The notes: generated from the letters alone by a model not told the origin. A stretch of 64,000 nt of DNA from Pseudomonas nitroreducens NBRC 12694 (GCF_002091755.1 NZ_BDAI01000003.1:1-64000), one strand, 5' to 3'; positions 1 to 8,273 are shown, counted from the stretch's first letter. A program made the numbers and translations.

Positions 1-43
1 CCGTACCGTTGGCGCCGGCGTGGTTGCCAAGATCATCGAGTAA
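1..43 (+). CDS. tuf: Elongation factor Tu, C-terminal end (partial)
   Basis: Only the last 13 codons are present, reading RTVGAGVVAKIIE and then TAA. This is the conserved C-terminal strand of EF-Tu domain 3. EF-Tu carries aminoacyl-tRNA to the ribosome. Its place directly before rpsJ matches the usual str-S10 order in Pseudomonas, and a terminator follows within 20 bases. The rest of the gene lies outside the window. Confidence 0.93.
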   Translation, partial: RTVGAGVVAKIIE

Positions 44-60
44 TCGCTGATCCGCTGCAG

Positions 61-88
61 AAAAAGGGACCCTTCGGGGTCCCTTTTT
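61..88 (+). terminator. Rho-independent terminator after tuf
   Basis: A 12-bp stem (AAAAAGGGACCC with GGGTCCCTTTTT) closes a TTCG tetraloop and runs into a T tract. It separates the str operon from the S10 operon. Confidence 0.92.
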
Positions 89-106
89 CGTTGAGTTGGT
101 TAAATA

Positions 107-135
107 TTGACACCCCCCAGGCGCATCCGTACAAT
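107..135 (+). promoter_or_regulatory. Sigma-70 promoter of the S10 operon
   Basis: A perfect -35 hexamer TTGACA (107-112) is followed by a 17-bp spacer and a near-perfect -10 TACAAT (130-135). The start point should be near 142, giving a leader of about 57 bases before rpsJ. The site lies just behind the tuf terminator, as expected for an operon promoter. Confidence 0.85.
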
Positions 136-198
136 TGCGCCTCCTTTTAACGGGCGGAGTCCGTCCGTTGGGAATGGCAACTTGGAGTCTGAGGTCAA

Positions 199-510
199 AT
201 GCAAAATCAACAAATCCGTATTCGGTTGAAGGCTTTTGATCACCGCCTGATCGACCAATCTACCCAGGAAATCGTGGAAACCGCGAAACGTACTGGCGCT
301 CAGGTGCGTGGTCCGATTCCTCTGCCGACCCGCAAGGAACGTTACACCGTGCTGATTTCCCCGCACGTCAACAAGGACGCTCGTGACCAGTACGAAATTC
401 GTACCCACAAGCGTGTTCTCGACATCGTTCAGCCGACCGACAAAACCGTCGACGCGCTGATGAAGCTCGACCTTGCTGCTGGCGTCGAAGTACAGATCAG
501 CCTCGGCTAA
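199..510 (+). CDS. rpsJ: 30S ribosomal protein S10
   Basis: A 103-residue protein opening with MQNQQIRIRLKAFDHRLID, the standard S10 start. It contains the conserved loop region GPIPLPTRKERYTVL. S10 is part of the 30S head and in many bacteria also partners NusB in antitermination. It is the first gene of the S10 operon, with a good promoter 60-90 bases upstream, and it has full family length. Confidence 0.98.
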   Translation: MQNQQIRIRLKAFDHRLIDQSTQEIVETAKRTGAQVRGPIPLPTRKERYTVLISPHVNKDARDQYEIRTHKRVLDIVQPTDKTVDALMKLDLAAGVEVQISLG

Positions 511-523
511 TGCCTTCGGCATT
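509..523 (+). other. Small intercistronic hairpin rpsJ-rplC
   Basis: AATGCC and GGCATT pair around a 3-base loop, starting in the rpsJ stop codon. There is no T run, so this is not a terminator. It may protect the rpsJ mRNA end or set spacing before rplC; the function is inferred only. Confidence 0.4.
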
Positions 524-592
524 GGTCGTGTAACGCTCTGAAATGGGCGGCCATAGCGGGTGAAAGCCCCGTACACTAAAGAGGTTCTAAAG

Positions 593-1228
593 ATGACAAT
601 TGGTGTTGTCGGTCGTAAGTGCGGCATGACCCGCATCTTCACCGAAGATGGTGTCTCCATTCCGGTCACGGTCATTGAGGTCGAGCCGAATCGCGTCACC
701 CAGTTCAAAAACGAAGAAAGCGATGGCTATCGCGCTGTGCAGGTCACTGCTGGCGAGCGCCGTGCTTCTCGCGTGACCAAGGCGCAAGCCGGTCACTTTG
801 CCAAGGCGAATGTCGCCGCCGGTCGCGGCGTGTGGGAATTCCGTCTGGGCGAAGAGGAGTTCAAGGCAGGCGATTCCATCTCTGTCGATCTGTTCCAGGC
901 AGGCCAGCTGGTAGACGTTACCGGCGAGTCCAAGGGTAAAGGCTTTGCCGGTACCATCAAGCGCTGGAACTTCCGTGGTCAAGATAACACCCACGGTAAC
1001 TCCGTTTCCCACCGCGTCCCGGGTTCCATCGGCCAGTGCCAGACTCCTGGTCGAGTGTTCAAGGGCAAAAAAATGTCGGGCCACATGGGTGCTGAGCGTG
1101 TAACCGTTCAATCCCTTGAGGTCGTGCGTGTCGATGCAGAGCGCAATCTGCTGCTGGTCAAAGGTGCCGTTCCCGGCGCTACCGGTGGTGATGTGCTGGT
1201 GCGTCCGGCAGCCAAGGCTCGCGGTTAA
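593..1228 (+). CDS. rplC: 50S ribosomal protein L3
   Basis: The protein starts MTIGVVGRKCGMTRIFTEDG, the conserved L3 N-terminus, and has 211 residues. The start at 593 is preferred over an upstream in-frame ATG at 560. An AAAGAGG ribosome site sits 9 bases before 593, and homology begins there. L3 binds 23S rRNA domain VI near the peptidyl transferase centre. The SVSHRVPGSIGQCQTPGRVFKGKKM segment is the central loop that reaches into the ribosome core. Confidence 0.97.
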   Translation: MTIGVVGRKCGMTRIFTEDGVSIPVTVIEVEPNRVTQFKNEESDGYRAVQVTAGERRASRVTKAQAGHFAKANVAAGRGVWEFRLGEEEFKAGDSISVDLFQAGQLVDVTGESKGKGFAGTIKRWNFRGQDNTHGNSVSHRVPGSIGQCQTPGRVFKGKKMSGHMGAERVTVQSLEVVRVDAERNLLLVKGAVPGATGGDVLVRPAAKARG

Positions 1229-1242
1229 GAGAGGAAGCTGAG

Positions 1243-1845
1243 ATGCAACTGAATGTAAATGGCGCTCAGGCGATCGAGGTTTCCGAGCGTACTTTTGGTA
1301 GCGAATTCAACGAGACCCTGGTTCACCAGGCAGTCGTCGCCTACATGGCTGGCGGTCGTCAGGGCACCAAGGCTCAGAAGACTCGTTCCGAAGTCTCCGG
1401 TGGCGGCAAGAAGCCGTGGCGTCAGAAGGGCACTGGTCGTGCTCGTGCTGGCACCATCCGTAGCCCCATCTGGCGTGGCGGCGGCGCGACTTTCGCAGCC
1501 AAGCCCCAGGATCACTCCCAGAAGCTCAACAAGAAGATGTACCGCGCTGCTCTGCGCTCCATCCTCTCTGAGCTGGTTCGTCTGGATCGTCTGGTTGTCG
1601 TTGCCGACTTCGCTGTCGACGCACCGAAGACCAAAGGTCTGGTCAGCAAGCTGGAAGGCCTGGGCCTGAAAGATGTACTGATCGTCACCGAAGGCGTCGA
1701 TGAGAACCTGTACCTGGCAGCTCGCAACCTGGCCCACGTCGATGTACGTGACGTTCAGGCTTCCGATCCGGTCAGCCTCATCGCCTACGACAAGGTGCTG
1801 GTCACCGTGTCTGCCGTGAAGAAGTTCGAGGAGCTGCTGGCATGA
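1243..1845 (+). CDS. rplD: 50S ribosomal protein L4
   Basis: A 200-residue protein with the long basic loop GGKKPWRQKGTGRARAGTIRSPIWRGGG typical of L4, which lines the peptide exit tunnel. GAGGAAG precedes the start at good distance. In E. coli L4 also represses the S10 operon; whether it does so here cannot be seen. Its stop overlaps the rplW start by four bases (ATGA), suggesting translational coupling. Confidence 0.97.
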   Translation: MQLNVNGAQAIEVSERTFGSEFNETLVHQAVVAYMAGGRQGTKAQKTRSEVSGGGKKPWRQKGTGRARAGTIRSPIWRGGGATFAAKPQDHSQKLNKKMYRAALRSILSELVRLDRLVVVADFAVDAPKTKGLVSKLEGLGLKDVLIVTEGVDENLYLAARNLAHVDVRDVQASDPVSLIAYDKVLVTVSAVKKFEELLA

Positions 1846-2141
1846 ACCAGGAACGCGTATTCAAAGTGCTGCTGGGCCCGCATATCTCCGAGAAGGCCAC
1901 CGGCCTGGCGGACGGCAACAGCCAATTCGTTTTCAAGGTTGCCACTGATGCAACCAAGCTGGAAATCAAGAAGGCCGTAGAAAGCCTGTTCGGCGTGAAA
2001 GTACGTCGCGTCACCACCCTGAACGTTCAGGGCAAGACCAAGCGTACCGTTCGCGGCCTGGGCAAGCGTAACGACTGGAAAAAAGCGTACATCGCTCTCC
2101 AGCCGGGCCAGGATCTCGATTTCGCAGCTGGCGCTGAGTAA
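1842..2141 (+). CDS. rplW: 50S ribosomal protein L23
   Basis: A 99-residue L23 starting MNQERVFKVLLGPHISEKAT, with the usual KVRRVTTLNVQGKTKR loop. L23 sits at the exit of the peptide tunnel and is the docking point for trigger factor and SRP. It is coupled to rplD by an ATGA overlap. Its length is normal for the family. Confidence 0.97.
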   Translation: MNQERVFKVLLGPHISEKATGLADGNSQFVFKVATDATKLEIKKAVESLFGVKVRRVTTLNVQGKTKRTVRGLGKRNDWKKAYIALQPGQDLDFAAGAE

Positions 2142-2152
2142 AGGGGTGCATC

Positions 2153-2974
2153 ATGGCAATCGTTAAATGCAAACCGACTTCCGCTGGTCGTCGTTTCGTC
2201 GTCAAGGTAGTGAACCAGGACCTGCACAAAGGTGCTCCGTTCGCTCCCCTGCTCGAGAAGAAGTCCAAGTCGGGCGGCCGTAACAACAACGGTCGTATCA
2301 CCACCCGTCATATCGGTGGTGGCCACAAGCAGCACTATCGTCTGGTCGACTTCCGTCGCAACAAGGATGGCATTCCTGCCATCGTTGAACGCGTCGAATA
2401 CGATCCGAACCGTACTGCTCACATCGCTCTGCTGAAATACGCGGACGGCGAGCGTCGTTACATCATCGCCCCCAAAGGCGTGGTGGCTGGCGATCAACTG
2501 ATCTCCGGTATCGGCGCTCCGATCAAGGCCGGCAACAACATGCCGCTGCGCAACATCCCGGTGGGTAGCACCATCCACGGTATCGAACTGAAGCCTGGCA
2601 AAGGCGCTCAGATCGCTCGCTCCGCTGGCGCTTCGGCTCAGCTGGTTGCCCGTGAAGGTGCCTACGTAACCGTGCGTCTGCGTTCCGGTGAAATGCGCAA
2701 AGTCCTGGCTGACTGCCGTGCGACCCTGGGCGAAGTCTCGAACTCCGAGCACAGCCTGCGTTCGCTGGGTAAAGCCGGTGCCAAACGCTGGCGTGGCGTT
2801 CGCCCGACCGTTCGTGGTGTTGCCATGAACCCGGTCGACCACCCGCATGGTGGTGGTGAAGGTCGTACCTCTGCTGGTCGTCATCCGGTATCGCCGTGGG
2901 GTCTTCAGACCAAGGGTAAGAAGACTCGCGCGAACAAGCGTACCGACAACATGATCGTCCGTCGCCGCAAGTAA
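2153..2974 (+). CDS. rplB: 50S ribosomal protein L2
   Basis: A 273-residue L2 (MAIVKCKPTSAGRRFVVKV). It carries the C-terminal motif MNPVDHPHGGGEGR, whose His lies near the peptidyl transferase centre in known structures. L2 is needed for subunit joining. It has full family length, and a GGGG-rich ribosome site precedes the start. Nothing unusual was seen. Confidence 0.98.
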   Translation: MAIVKCKPTSAGRRFVVKVVNQDLHKGAPFAPLLEKKSKSGGRNNNGRITTRHIGGGHKQHYRLVDFRRNKDGIPAIVERVEYDPNRTAHIALLKYADGERRYIIAPKGVVAGDQLISGIGAPIKAGNNMPLRNIPVGSTIHGIELKPGKGAQIARSAGASAQLVAREGAYVTVRLRSGEMRKVLADCRATLGEVSNSEHSLRSLGKAGAKRWRGVRPTVRGVAMNPVDHPHGGGEGRTSAGRHPVSPWGLQTKGKKTRANKRTDNMIVRRRK

Positions 2975-2990
2975 ATAGAGGGATACGACA

Positions 2991-3266
2991 GTGCCACGTT
3001 CTCTGAAAAAAGGTCCTTTTATCGATCTTCACCTGCTGAAGAAGATCGAAGTGGCGGTGGAAAAGAACGACCGCAAGCCGATCAAGACCTGGTCGCGCCG
3101 TTCGATGATTCTGCCGCACATGGTTGGTCTGACCATCGCTGTCCACAACGGCCGTCAACACGTGCCGGTCCTGGTCAACGAAGACATGGTCGGTCACAAA
3201 CTCGGCGAGTTCGCTGCTACCCGCACTTATCGTGGGCACGCTGCGGACAAGAAAGCCAAGCGTTAA
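2991..3266 (+). CDS. rpsS: 30S ribosomal protein S19
   Basis: A 91-residue S19 starting from GTG (PRSLKKGPFIDLHLLKK after Met). GAGGGA lies just upstream, and homology starts exactly at this GTG, so no ATG alternative is needed. S19 forms a complex with S13 in the 30S head and contacts A- and P-site tRNA. The conserved EFAATRTYRGH segment is present near the C-terminus. Confidence 0.97.
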   Translation: MPRSLKKGPFIDLHLLKKIEVAVEKNDRKPIKTWSRRSMILPHMVGLTIAVHNGRQHVPVLVNEDMVGHKLGEFAATRTYRGHAADKKAKR

Positions 3267-3278
3267 GGGGTAAGGAAG

Positions 3279-3611
3279 ATGGAAGTAGCCGCTAAGCTCT
3301 CGGGCGCTCGTATCTCCGCCCAGAAAGCCCGCTTGGTCGCCGACCAGATCCGCGGGAAGAAGGTGGGCGATGCGCTCAACCTCCTGGCTTTCAGCAACAA
3401 GAAAGCCGCCGAGATCATGAAGAAAGTGCTGGAGTCGGCCGTTGCCAACGCCGAGCACAACGAAGGCGCCGATGTGGACGATCTCAAAGTCTCCACCGTC
3501 TTCGTCAACGAAGGTCGTTCGCTCAAGCGCATCATGCCGCGTGCCAAAGGCCGTGCTGATCGCATCGTCAAGCGGTCTTGCCATATCACTGTCAAGGTTG
3601 CGGACAAGTAA
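3279..3611 (+). CDS. rplV: 50S ribosomal protein L22
   Basis: A 110-residue L22 (MEVAAKLSGARISAQKARLVADQIRGK). It contains the conserved beta-hairpin residues RIMPRAKGRADRI, which extend into the exit tunnel and are a known site of macrolide resistance changes. AAGGAAG precedes the start. Nothing unusual was seen. Confidence 0.97.
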   Translation: MEVAAKLSGARISAQKARLVADQIRGKKVGDALNLLAFSNKKAAEIMKKVLESAVANAEHNEGADVDDLKVSTVFVNEGRSLKRIMPRAKGRADRIVKRSCHITVKVADK

Positions 3612-3624
3612 CGGAGTCGATCAG

Positions 3625-4311
3625 ATGGGTCAGAAAGTACATCCCAATGGCATCCGCCTGGGTATCGTCAAGGAGCACACCTCCGTTTGGTACGCAGATA
3701 AGCGCACTTACGCCGATTATCTGTTCGCCGACCTGAAGGTACGTGAGTATCTCCAAGACAAACTAAAAAGCGCGTCCGTAAGCCGTATCGATATCCATCG
3801 TCCGGCTCAAACCGCACGCATCACCATCCACACCGCTCGTCCCGGCATCGTGATCGGCAAGAAAGGTGAAGATGTTGAGAAGCTGCGTCAGGACCTGACC
3901 AAGCAAATGGGTGTGCCGGTGCACATCAACATCGAAGAGATCCGCAAGCCGGAACTCGACGGTATGCTGGTTGCGCAAAGCGTAGCTCAGCAGCTGGAGC
4001 GTCGCGTTATGTTCCGTCGCGCCATGAAGCGCGCCGTACAGAACGCCATGCGCATTGGTGCCAAAGGCATCAAGATCCAGGTAAGCGGTCGTCTGGGCGG
4101 CGCTGAAATCGCTCGTACCGAGTGGTATCGCGAAGGTCGTGTGCCCCTGCACACCCTGCGTGCCGACATCGACTACGCAACCTACGAAGCGCACACCACC
4201 TACGGTGTGATCGGTGTGAAGGTTTGGATCTTCAAAGGCGAGGTCATTGGTGGCCGCCAGGAAGAGCTGAAGCCCCAAGCGCCCGCTCCTCGTAAAAAAG
4301 CTGCTAAGTAA
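3625..4311 (+). CDS. rpsC: 30S ribosomal protein S3
   Basis: A 228-residue S3 beginning MGQKVHPNGIRLGIV, with the KH-domain core IVIGKKGEDVEKLR. S3 lies at the mRNA entry channel and has helicase activity with S4 and S5 in known systems. The open frame extends far upstream inside rplV. The start at 3625 is set by homology and the ACGGAG ribosome site, so the upstream extension was discarded. Confidence 0.97.
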   Translation: MGQKVHPNGIRLGIVKEHTSVWYADKRTYADYLFADLKVREYLQDKLKSASVSRIDIHRPAQTARITIHTARPGIVIGKKGEDVEKLRQDLTKQMGVPVHINIEEIRKPELDGMLVAQSVAQQLERRVMFRRAMKRAVQNAMRIGAKGIKIQVSGRLGGAEIARTEWYREGRVPLHTLRADIDYATYEAHTTYGVIGVKVWIFKGEVIGGRQEELKPQAPAPRKKAAK

Positions 4312-4322
4312 GGAGTACGCAA

Positions 4323-4736
4323 ATGCTGCAACCCAAGCGTACGAAGTTCCGCAAGCAAATGACCGGTCACAACCGTGGCCTGGCTCATCGCGGTTCTAAA
4401 GTCAGCTTCGGCGAGTTCGCCCTCAAGGCAACCAGCCGTGGCCGTCTCACCGCGCGTCAGATCGAGTCCGCACGTCGTGCGCTGACCCGTCACGTAAAAC
4501 GTGGCGGCAAGATCTGGATCCGCGTATTCCCCGACAAGCCTGTTACCAAGAAGCCCCTGGAAGTACGTATGGGTAAAGGTAAGGGTGGCGTCGAGTACTG
4601 GGTAGCCCAGATTCAACCGGGCAAGGTCCTGTACGAGATCGAGGGTGTATCCGAAGAGCTGGCGCGTGAGGCATTCGCCCTGGCTGCTGCAAAGCTGCCG
4701 CTCGCCACCTCCTTTGTTAAGCGGACGGTGATGTGA
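4323..4736 (+). CDS. rplP: 50S ribosomal protein L16
   Basis: A 137-residue L16 ([19 protein letters not shown]), which binds 23S rRNA near the A site and organises tRNA binding. The conserved [14 protein letters not shown] stretch is present; its Arg is the hydroxylation site of YcfD-type oxygenases in E. coli. It ends in TGATG, shared with the start of rpmC. Confidence 0.97.
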
Positions 4737-4927
4737 TGAAAGCGAATGAACTTCGTGAAAAATCCGTTGAGCAGCTGAACGAGCAACTGCTCGGCCTGCT
4801 GCGCGACCAGTTCAATCTGCGCATGCAGAAAGCAACTGGCCAGTTGGGGCAGTCTCACCTGCTCTCGCAGGTTAAGCGCGATATCGCTCGCGTGAAAACT
4901 GTGCTCAACCAGCAAGCAGGTAAGTAA
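4736..4927 (+). CDS. rpmC: 50S ribosomal protein L29
   Basis: A 63-residue L29 ([19 protein letters not shown]) made of two helices, located near the tunnel exit beside L23. The ATG at 4736 shares one base with the rplP stop (TGATG). A GTG three bases upstream is possible but would add only one residue and is less likely. Confidence 0.96.
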
Positions 4928-4929
4928 TC

Positions 4930-5196
4930 ATGGCTGAAGCTCAGAAAACCGTCCGTACGCTGACTGGCCGCGTCGTCAGCGACAAGATGGACAAGACCGT
5001 TACCGTTCTGATCGAGCGTCGAGTCAAGCACCCGATCTACGGCAAATACGTGAAGCGTTCGACCAAACTGCACGCCCACGACGAAACCAATCAGTGCCGC
5101 ATTGGTGACCTGGTCACCATTCGCGAAACTCGTCCGCTGGCCAAGACCAAGGCCTGGACCCTGGTTGATGTCGTCGAGCGCGCGGTTGAAGTCTAA
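4930..5196 (+). CDS. rpsQ: 30S ribosomal protein S17
   Basis: An 88-residue S17 with OB-fold motifs GRVVSDKMDKTVTVLIER and KYVKRSTKLHAHDE. S17 binds 16S rRNA early in 30S assembly. It follows rpmC by two bases and closes the S10 operon gene set. There is no terminator before rplN, so transcription probably continues into the spc genes. Confidence 0.97.
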   Translation: MAEAQKTVRTLTGRVVSDKMDKTVTVLIERRVKHPIYGKYVKRSTKLHAHDETNQCRIGDLVTIRETRPLAKTKAWTLVDVVERAVEV

Positions 5197-5212
5197 GGGT
5201 CGGAGATAGAAG

Positions 5213-5581
5213 ATGATTCAGACTCAATCCATGCTCGAAGTCGCTGATAACAGCGGCGCGCGTCGCGTAATGTGCATCAAGGTACTCGGCGGTTCGCACC
5301 GCCGTTACGCCGGCATTGGCGACATCATCAAGGTCACCGTCAAGGAAGCGATTCCGCGTGGCAAGGTGAAGAAGGGCCAGGTAATGACTGCCGTGGTCGT
5401 TCGCACCAAGCACGGCGTACGTCGTACCGACGGTTCCATCATTCGCTTCGACGGCAACGCCGCCGTCCTGCTGAATAACAAGCAGGAGCCGATCGGCACC
5501 CGTATCTTCGGGCCGGTGACTCGTGAACTTCGTACCGAGAAGTTCATGAAGATCGTCTCGCTTGCCCCTGAAGTGCTGTAA
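5213..5581 (+). CDS. rplN: 50S ribosomal protein L14
   Basis: A 122-residue L14 (MIQTQSMLEVADNSGARRVMCIKVLGG), which forms the inter-subunit bridge B8 and is the docking site of the silencing factor RsfS. It is the first gene of the spc set. Only 16 bases separate it from rpsQ, with GGAG ahead of the ATG. Confidence 0.98.
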   Translation: MIQTQSMLEVADNSGARRVMCIKVLGGSHRRYAGIGDIIKVTVKEAIPRGKVKKGQVMTAVVVRTKHGVRRTDGSIIRFDGNAAVLLNNKQEPIGTRIFGPVTRELRTEKFMKIVSLAPEVL

Positions 5582-5593
5582 GGAGTAGCCGTC

Positions 5594-5908
5594 ATGCAAA
5601 AAATTCGTCGTGACGACGAAGTCATCGTCATTGCCGGCAAGGACAAGGGCAAGCGTGGCAAGGTGCTCAAGGTTCTGGCTGACGACCGTCTGGTCGTTGG
5701 CGGTGTGAACCTGGTCAAGCGCCACACCAAGCCCAACCCCATGCTCAACCAGCAAGGCGGGATCGTCGAGAAGGAGGCGCCTCTGCACGTCTCCAACGTC
5801 GCCATCTTCAACGCTGAAACCAACAAGGCTGACCGCGTTGGTTTCAAAGTCGAAGACGGTAAGAAGATTCGTGTCTTCAAGTCGACCCAGAAACCGGTTC
5901 AGGCTTGA
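5594..5908 (+). CDS. rplX: 50S ribosomal protein L24
   Basis: A 104-residue L24 with the KOW motif VIAGKDKGKRGKVLKV near the N-terminus. It starts 50S assembly by binding the 5' part of 23S rRNA. AAGGAG is placed correctly ahead of the ATG. Length is normal. Confidence 0.97.
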   Translation: MQKIRRDDEVIVIAGKDKGKRGKVLKVLADDRLVVGGVNLVKRHTKPNPMLNQQGGIVEKEAPLHVSNVAIFNAETNKADRVGFKVEDGKKIRVFKSTQKPVQA

Positions 5909-5927
5909 GGGAGCTAGGTAGATCACC

Positions 5928-6467
5928 ATGGCACGATTGAAAGAAATTTATCGGAAGGAAATCGCTCCCAAGCTGAAGCAAGAGCTTCAGCTGGCGAACG
6001 TGATGGAAGTTCCGCGCGTTACCAAAATCACCCTGAACATGGGTCTTGGCGAAGCTGTCGGCGACAAGAAAGTCATCGAGAGCGCCGTAGCCGATCTGGA
6101 AAAGATCGCGGGTCAGAAGCCGGTCGTGACTTACGCTCGTAAGTCCATCGCTGGCTTCAAGATTCGTGAAGGCTGGCCGATCGGTGTGAAAGTCACCCTG
6201 CGTGGCGATCGCATGTACGAGTTCCTGGACCGTCTGCTGTCGATCTCTCTGCCGCGCGTGCGTGACTTCCGCGGTCTGAATGCCAAGTCCTTCGACGGCC
6301 GTGGCAACTACAGCATGGGCGTCAAAGAGCAGATCATCTTCCCGGAAATCGATTACGACAAGATCGATGCCCTCCGCGGTATGGATATCACTCTGACCAC
6401 TACCGCGCGTTCGGATGATGAAGGTCGTGCCCTGCTGCGCGCCTTCAAATTCCCGTTCCGCAACTGA
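5928..6467 (+). CDS. rplE: 50S ribosomal protein L5
   Basis: A 179-residue L5 (MARLKEIYRKEIAPKL). It has the conserved core RVTKITLNMGLGEA and the loop RDFRGLNAKSFDGRGNY, which bind 5S rRNA and contact P-site tRNA. Together with L18 it forms the 5S RNP. Length is normal. Confidence 0.97.
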   Translation: MARLKEIYRKEIAPKLKQELQLANVMEVPRVTKITLNMGLGEAVGDKKVIESAVADLEKIAGQKPVVTYARKSIAGFKIREGWPIGVKVTLRGDRMYEFLDRLLSISLPRVRDFRGLNAKSFDGRGNYSMGVKEQIIFPEIDYDKIDALRGMDITLTTTARSDDEGRALLRAFKFPFRN

Positions 6468-6480
6468 TTGGAGTAGGACC

Positions 6481-6786
6481 ATGGCTAAAGAGAGCATGAA
6501 GAACCGTGAGCTGAAGCGTCAGCGCACGGTAGCCAAGTACGCTAAAAAGCGTGCCGAGCTGAAAGCGATCATCGTTAATCCGAGCACCACTGCGGAAGAT
6601 CGTTGGAATGCCCAGGTCGCCCTGCAGAAGCAACCGCGTGACGCGAGCGCCAGCCGCCTGCGTAACCGTTGCCGTCTGACCGGTCGTCCGCACGGTTACT
6701 ACCGCAAGTTCGGCTTGAGCCGTAACAAGCTGCGTGAAGCAGCAATGCGCGGTGACGTACCGGGCCTGGTGAAAGCCAGCTGGTAA
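6481..6786 (+). CDS. rpsN: 30S ribosomal protein S14 (zinc-free long form)
   Basis: A 101-residue S14 (MAKESMKNRELKRQRTVAKYAKK). It ends with the conserved CRLTGRPHGYYRKFGLSRNKLRE segment but lacks the paired CxxC knuckles of the short zinc form, so it is the zinc-independent (C-) type. An upstream extension of the frame inside rplE was rejected; GGAGTAGG precedes 6481. The next gene follows only after an unusually long gap for this operon. Confidence 0.96.
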   Translation: MAKESMKNRELKRQRTVAKYAKKRAELKAIIVNPSTTAEDRWNAQVALQKQPRDASASRLRNRCRLTGRPHGYYRKFGLSRNKLREAAMRGDVPGLVKASW

Positions 6787-6831
6787 GTGCTAGACGGAGT
6801 CGGCAACGGCTCCGTTGATCGCTTTGCGAAG

Positions 6832-6862
6832 CAAGCCCCCTCGTGGGGCTTGATTCGTTTTT
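6832..6862 (+). terminator. Weak terminator or attenuator between rpsN and rpsH
   Basis: CAAGCCCC (6832-6839) pairs with GGGGCTTG (6845-6852) around a 5-base loop. A T run (6858-6862) follows after a few bases. The T tract is not directly adjacent, so termination is probably partial. A second inverted repeat, ACGGAG with CTCCGT, lies just before at 6794-6815. Confidence 0.5.
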
Positions 6863-6878
6863 GAGCGATCTCTAGAAT
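6850..6878 (+). promoter_or_regulatory. Putative internal spc promoter before rpsH
   Basis: TTGATT (6850-6855), a 17-bp spacer and TAGAAT (6873-6878) form a good sigma-70 match overlapping the hairpin just described. A start near 6885 would give a leader of about 90 bases before rpsH. It would explain the 188-base break inside an otherwise tightly packed operon. Confidence 0.6.
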
Positions 6879-6974
6879 ACCCGGCTCCCCTGAGCCCGGG
6901 TTTAGATCGTCCGGTGTTTTGAGGGCGAGTTATGAAGTTGAAGGCTTATCTTTTGTATCAGGAGCATTAAGCCC

Positions 6975-7367
6975 ATGAGTATGCAGGACCCGTTAGCAGA
7001 CATGCTAACTCGCATCCGTAATGCCCAGATGGCTGAGAAGACCGTCGTGAGCATGCCGTCTTCCAAGCTGAAAGCGGCAGTCGCCAAAGTCCTCAAGGAC
7101 GAAGGTTACATTGCGGATTTCCAAGTCACCGCCGAGGCCAAGCCTCTGCTGTCGATCGAGCTGAAGTACTTCGAAGGCAAGCCTGTCATCGAGGAAGTGA
7201 AGCGAATCAGCCGTCCTGGCCTGCGCCAGTACAAATCCGTAGACCAGCTGCCGAAAGTTCGCGGCGGCCTGGGCGTTTCGATCGTCTCCACCAACAAAGG
7301 TGTGATGACTGACCGTGCTGCCCGTGCCGCTGGCGTCGGTGGCGAAGTGCTCTGCACTGTGTTCTAA
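6975..7367 (+). CDS. rpsH: 30S ribosomal protein S8
   Basis: A 130-residue S8 (MSMQDPLADMLTRIRNAQMAEK). It carries the C-terminal motif STNKGVMTDRAARAAGVGGEVLCTVF, which binds the central domain of 16S rRNA. In E. coli S8 is the autogenous repressor of the spc operon. Here it is the first gene after a terminator/promoter break, which is compatible with separate control. Confidence 0.97.
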   Translation: MSMQDPLADMLTRIRNAQMAEKTVVSMPSSKLKAAVAKVLKDEGYIADFQVTAEAKPLLSIELKYFEGKPVIEEVKRISRPGLRQYKSVDQLPKVRGGLGVSIVSTNKGVMTDRAARAAGVGGEVLCTVF

Positions 7368-7378
7368 GGGGAATCAGC

Positions 7379-7912
7379 ATGTCTCGCGTTGCTAAGAACC
7401 CCGTCATTCTGCCTGCCGGCGTTGAAATCAAGCTGGCTGGTCAGGAACTTTCGATCAAGGGCGCCAAAGGTGCTCTGGAGCTGAAAGTACATCCGTCCGT
7501 CGAAGTCATTCAGGACAACGGTGAGCTGCGTTTCGCTGCGCGTAACGGCGACCAGCAGACCCGTGCCATGGCCGGTACCACCCGCGCTCTGGTCAACAAC
7601 ATGGTGATCGGCGTCAGCCAAGGCTTCGAGCGCAAGCTCCAGCTGGTTGGTGTTGGTTACAAAGCGCAGGCCAAAGGCCAAGTGCTGTCCCTGGCTCTCG
7701 GCTTCTCCCACCCGGTTGATTACGAACTGCCTGCCGGCATCGTCGCGGAAACCCCCAGCCAGACCGACATCCTGATCAAGGGTATCGACAAGCAGCTGGT
7801 TGGCCAGGTTGCCGCGGAAATCCGCGACTTCCGTCCGCCGGAGCCGTACAAAGGCAAGGGCGTGCGTTACGCCGACGAAGTCGTCCTTCGTAAAGAAGCC
7901 AAGAAGAAGTAG
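7379..7912 (+). CDS. rplF: 50S ribosomal protein L6
   Basis: A 177-residue L6 (MSRVAKNPVILPAGVEIKL) made of two similar alpha/beta domains. The conserved C-terminal motif RPPEPYKGKGVRYADEVV is present. It binds near the factor-binding site and the L7/L12 stalk base. Length is normal; GGGGAA precedes the start. Confidence 0.97.
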   Translation: MSRVAKNPVILPAGVEIKLAGQELSIKGAKGALELKVHPSVEVIQDNGELRFAARNGDQQTRAMAGTTRALVNNMVIGVSQGFERKLQLVGVGYKAQAKGQVLSLALGFSHPVDYELPAGIVAETPSQTDILIKGIDKQLVGQVAAEIRDFRPPEPYKGKGVRYADEVVLRKEAKKK

Positions 7913-7922
7913 GGCATAGCAA

Positions 7923-8273
7923 ATGAGCGTCAAGAAAGAAACCCGTCTGCGCCGCGCTCGCAAGGCTCGCCTGAAGATGCGCGAACTGGAAGCCGTACGC
8001 CTCTGCGTGTACCGCTCCTCCCAGCACATCTACGCCCAGGTCATTGCAGCCGACGGCGGCAAGGTCCTGGCCAGCGCCTCGACCCTGGACAAGGAACTGC
8101 GCGAAGCTGCCACCGGCAACGTCGACGCAGCCAAGAAAGTTGGTCAACTGGTCGCGGAACGCGCCAAGGCTGCCGGCGTCACTCAGGTGGCGTTCGACCG
8201 TTCTGGCTTCAAGTACCACGGTCGTATCAAGGCCCTGGCTGATGCCGCTCGTGAAGGCGGTCTGGAGTTCTAA
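7923..8273 (+). CDS. rplR: 50S ribosomal protein L18
   Basis: A 116-residue L18 (MSVKKETRLRRARKARLKM) with a basic N-terminal arm and the conserved end FDRSGFKYHGRIKALADAAREGGLEF. It binds 5S rRNA together with L5. Nothing unusual was seen. Confidence 0.97.
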   Translation: MSVKKETRLRRARKARLKMRELEAVRLCVYRSSQHIYAQVIAADGGKVLASASTLDKELREAATGNVDAAKKVGQLVAERAKAAGVTQVAFDRSGFKYHGRIKALADAAREGGLEF

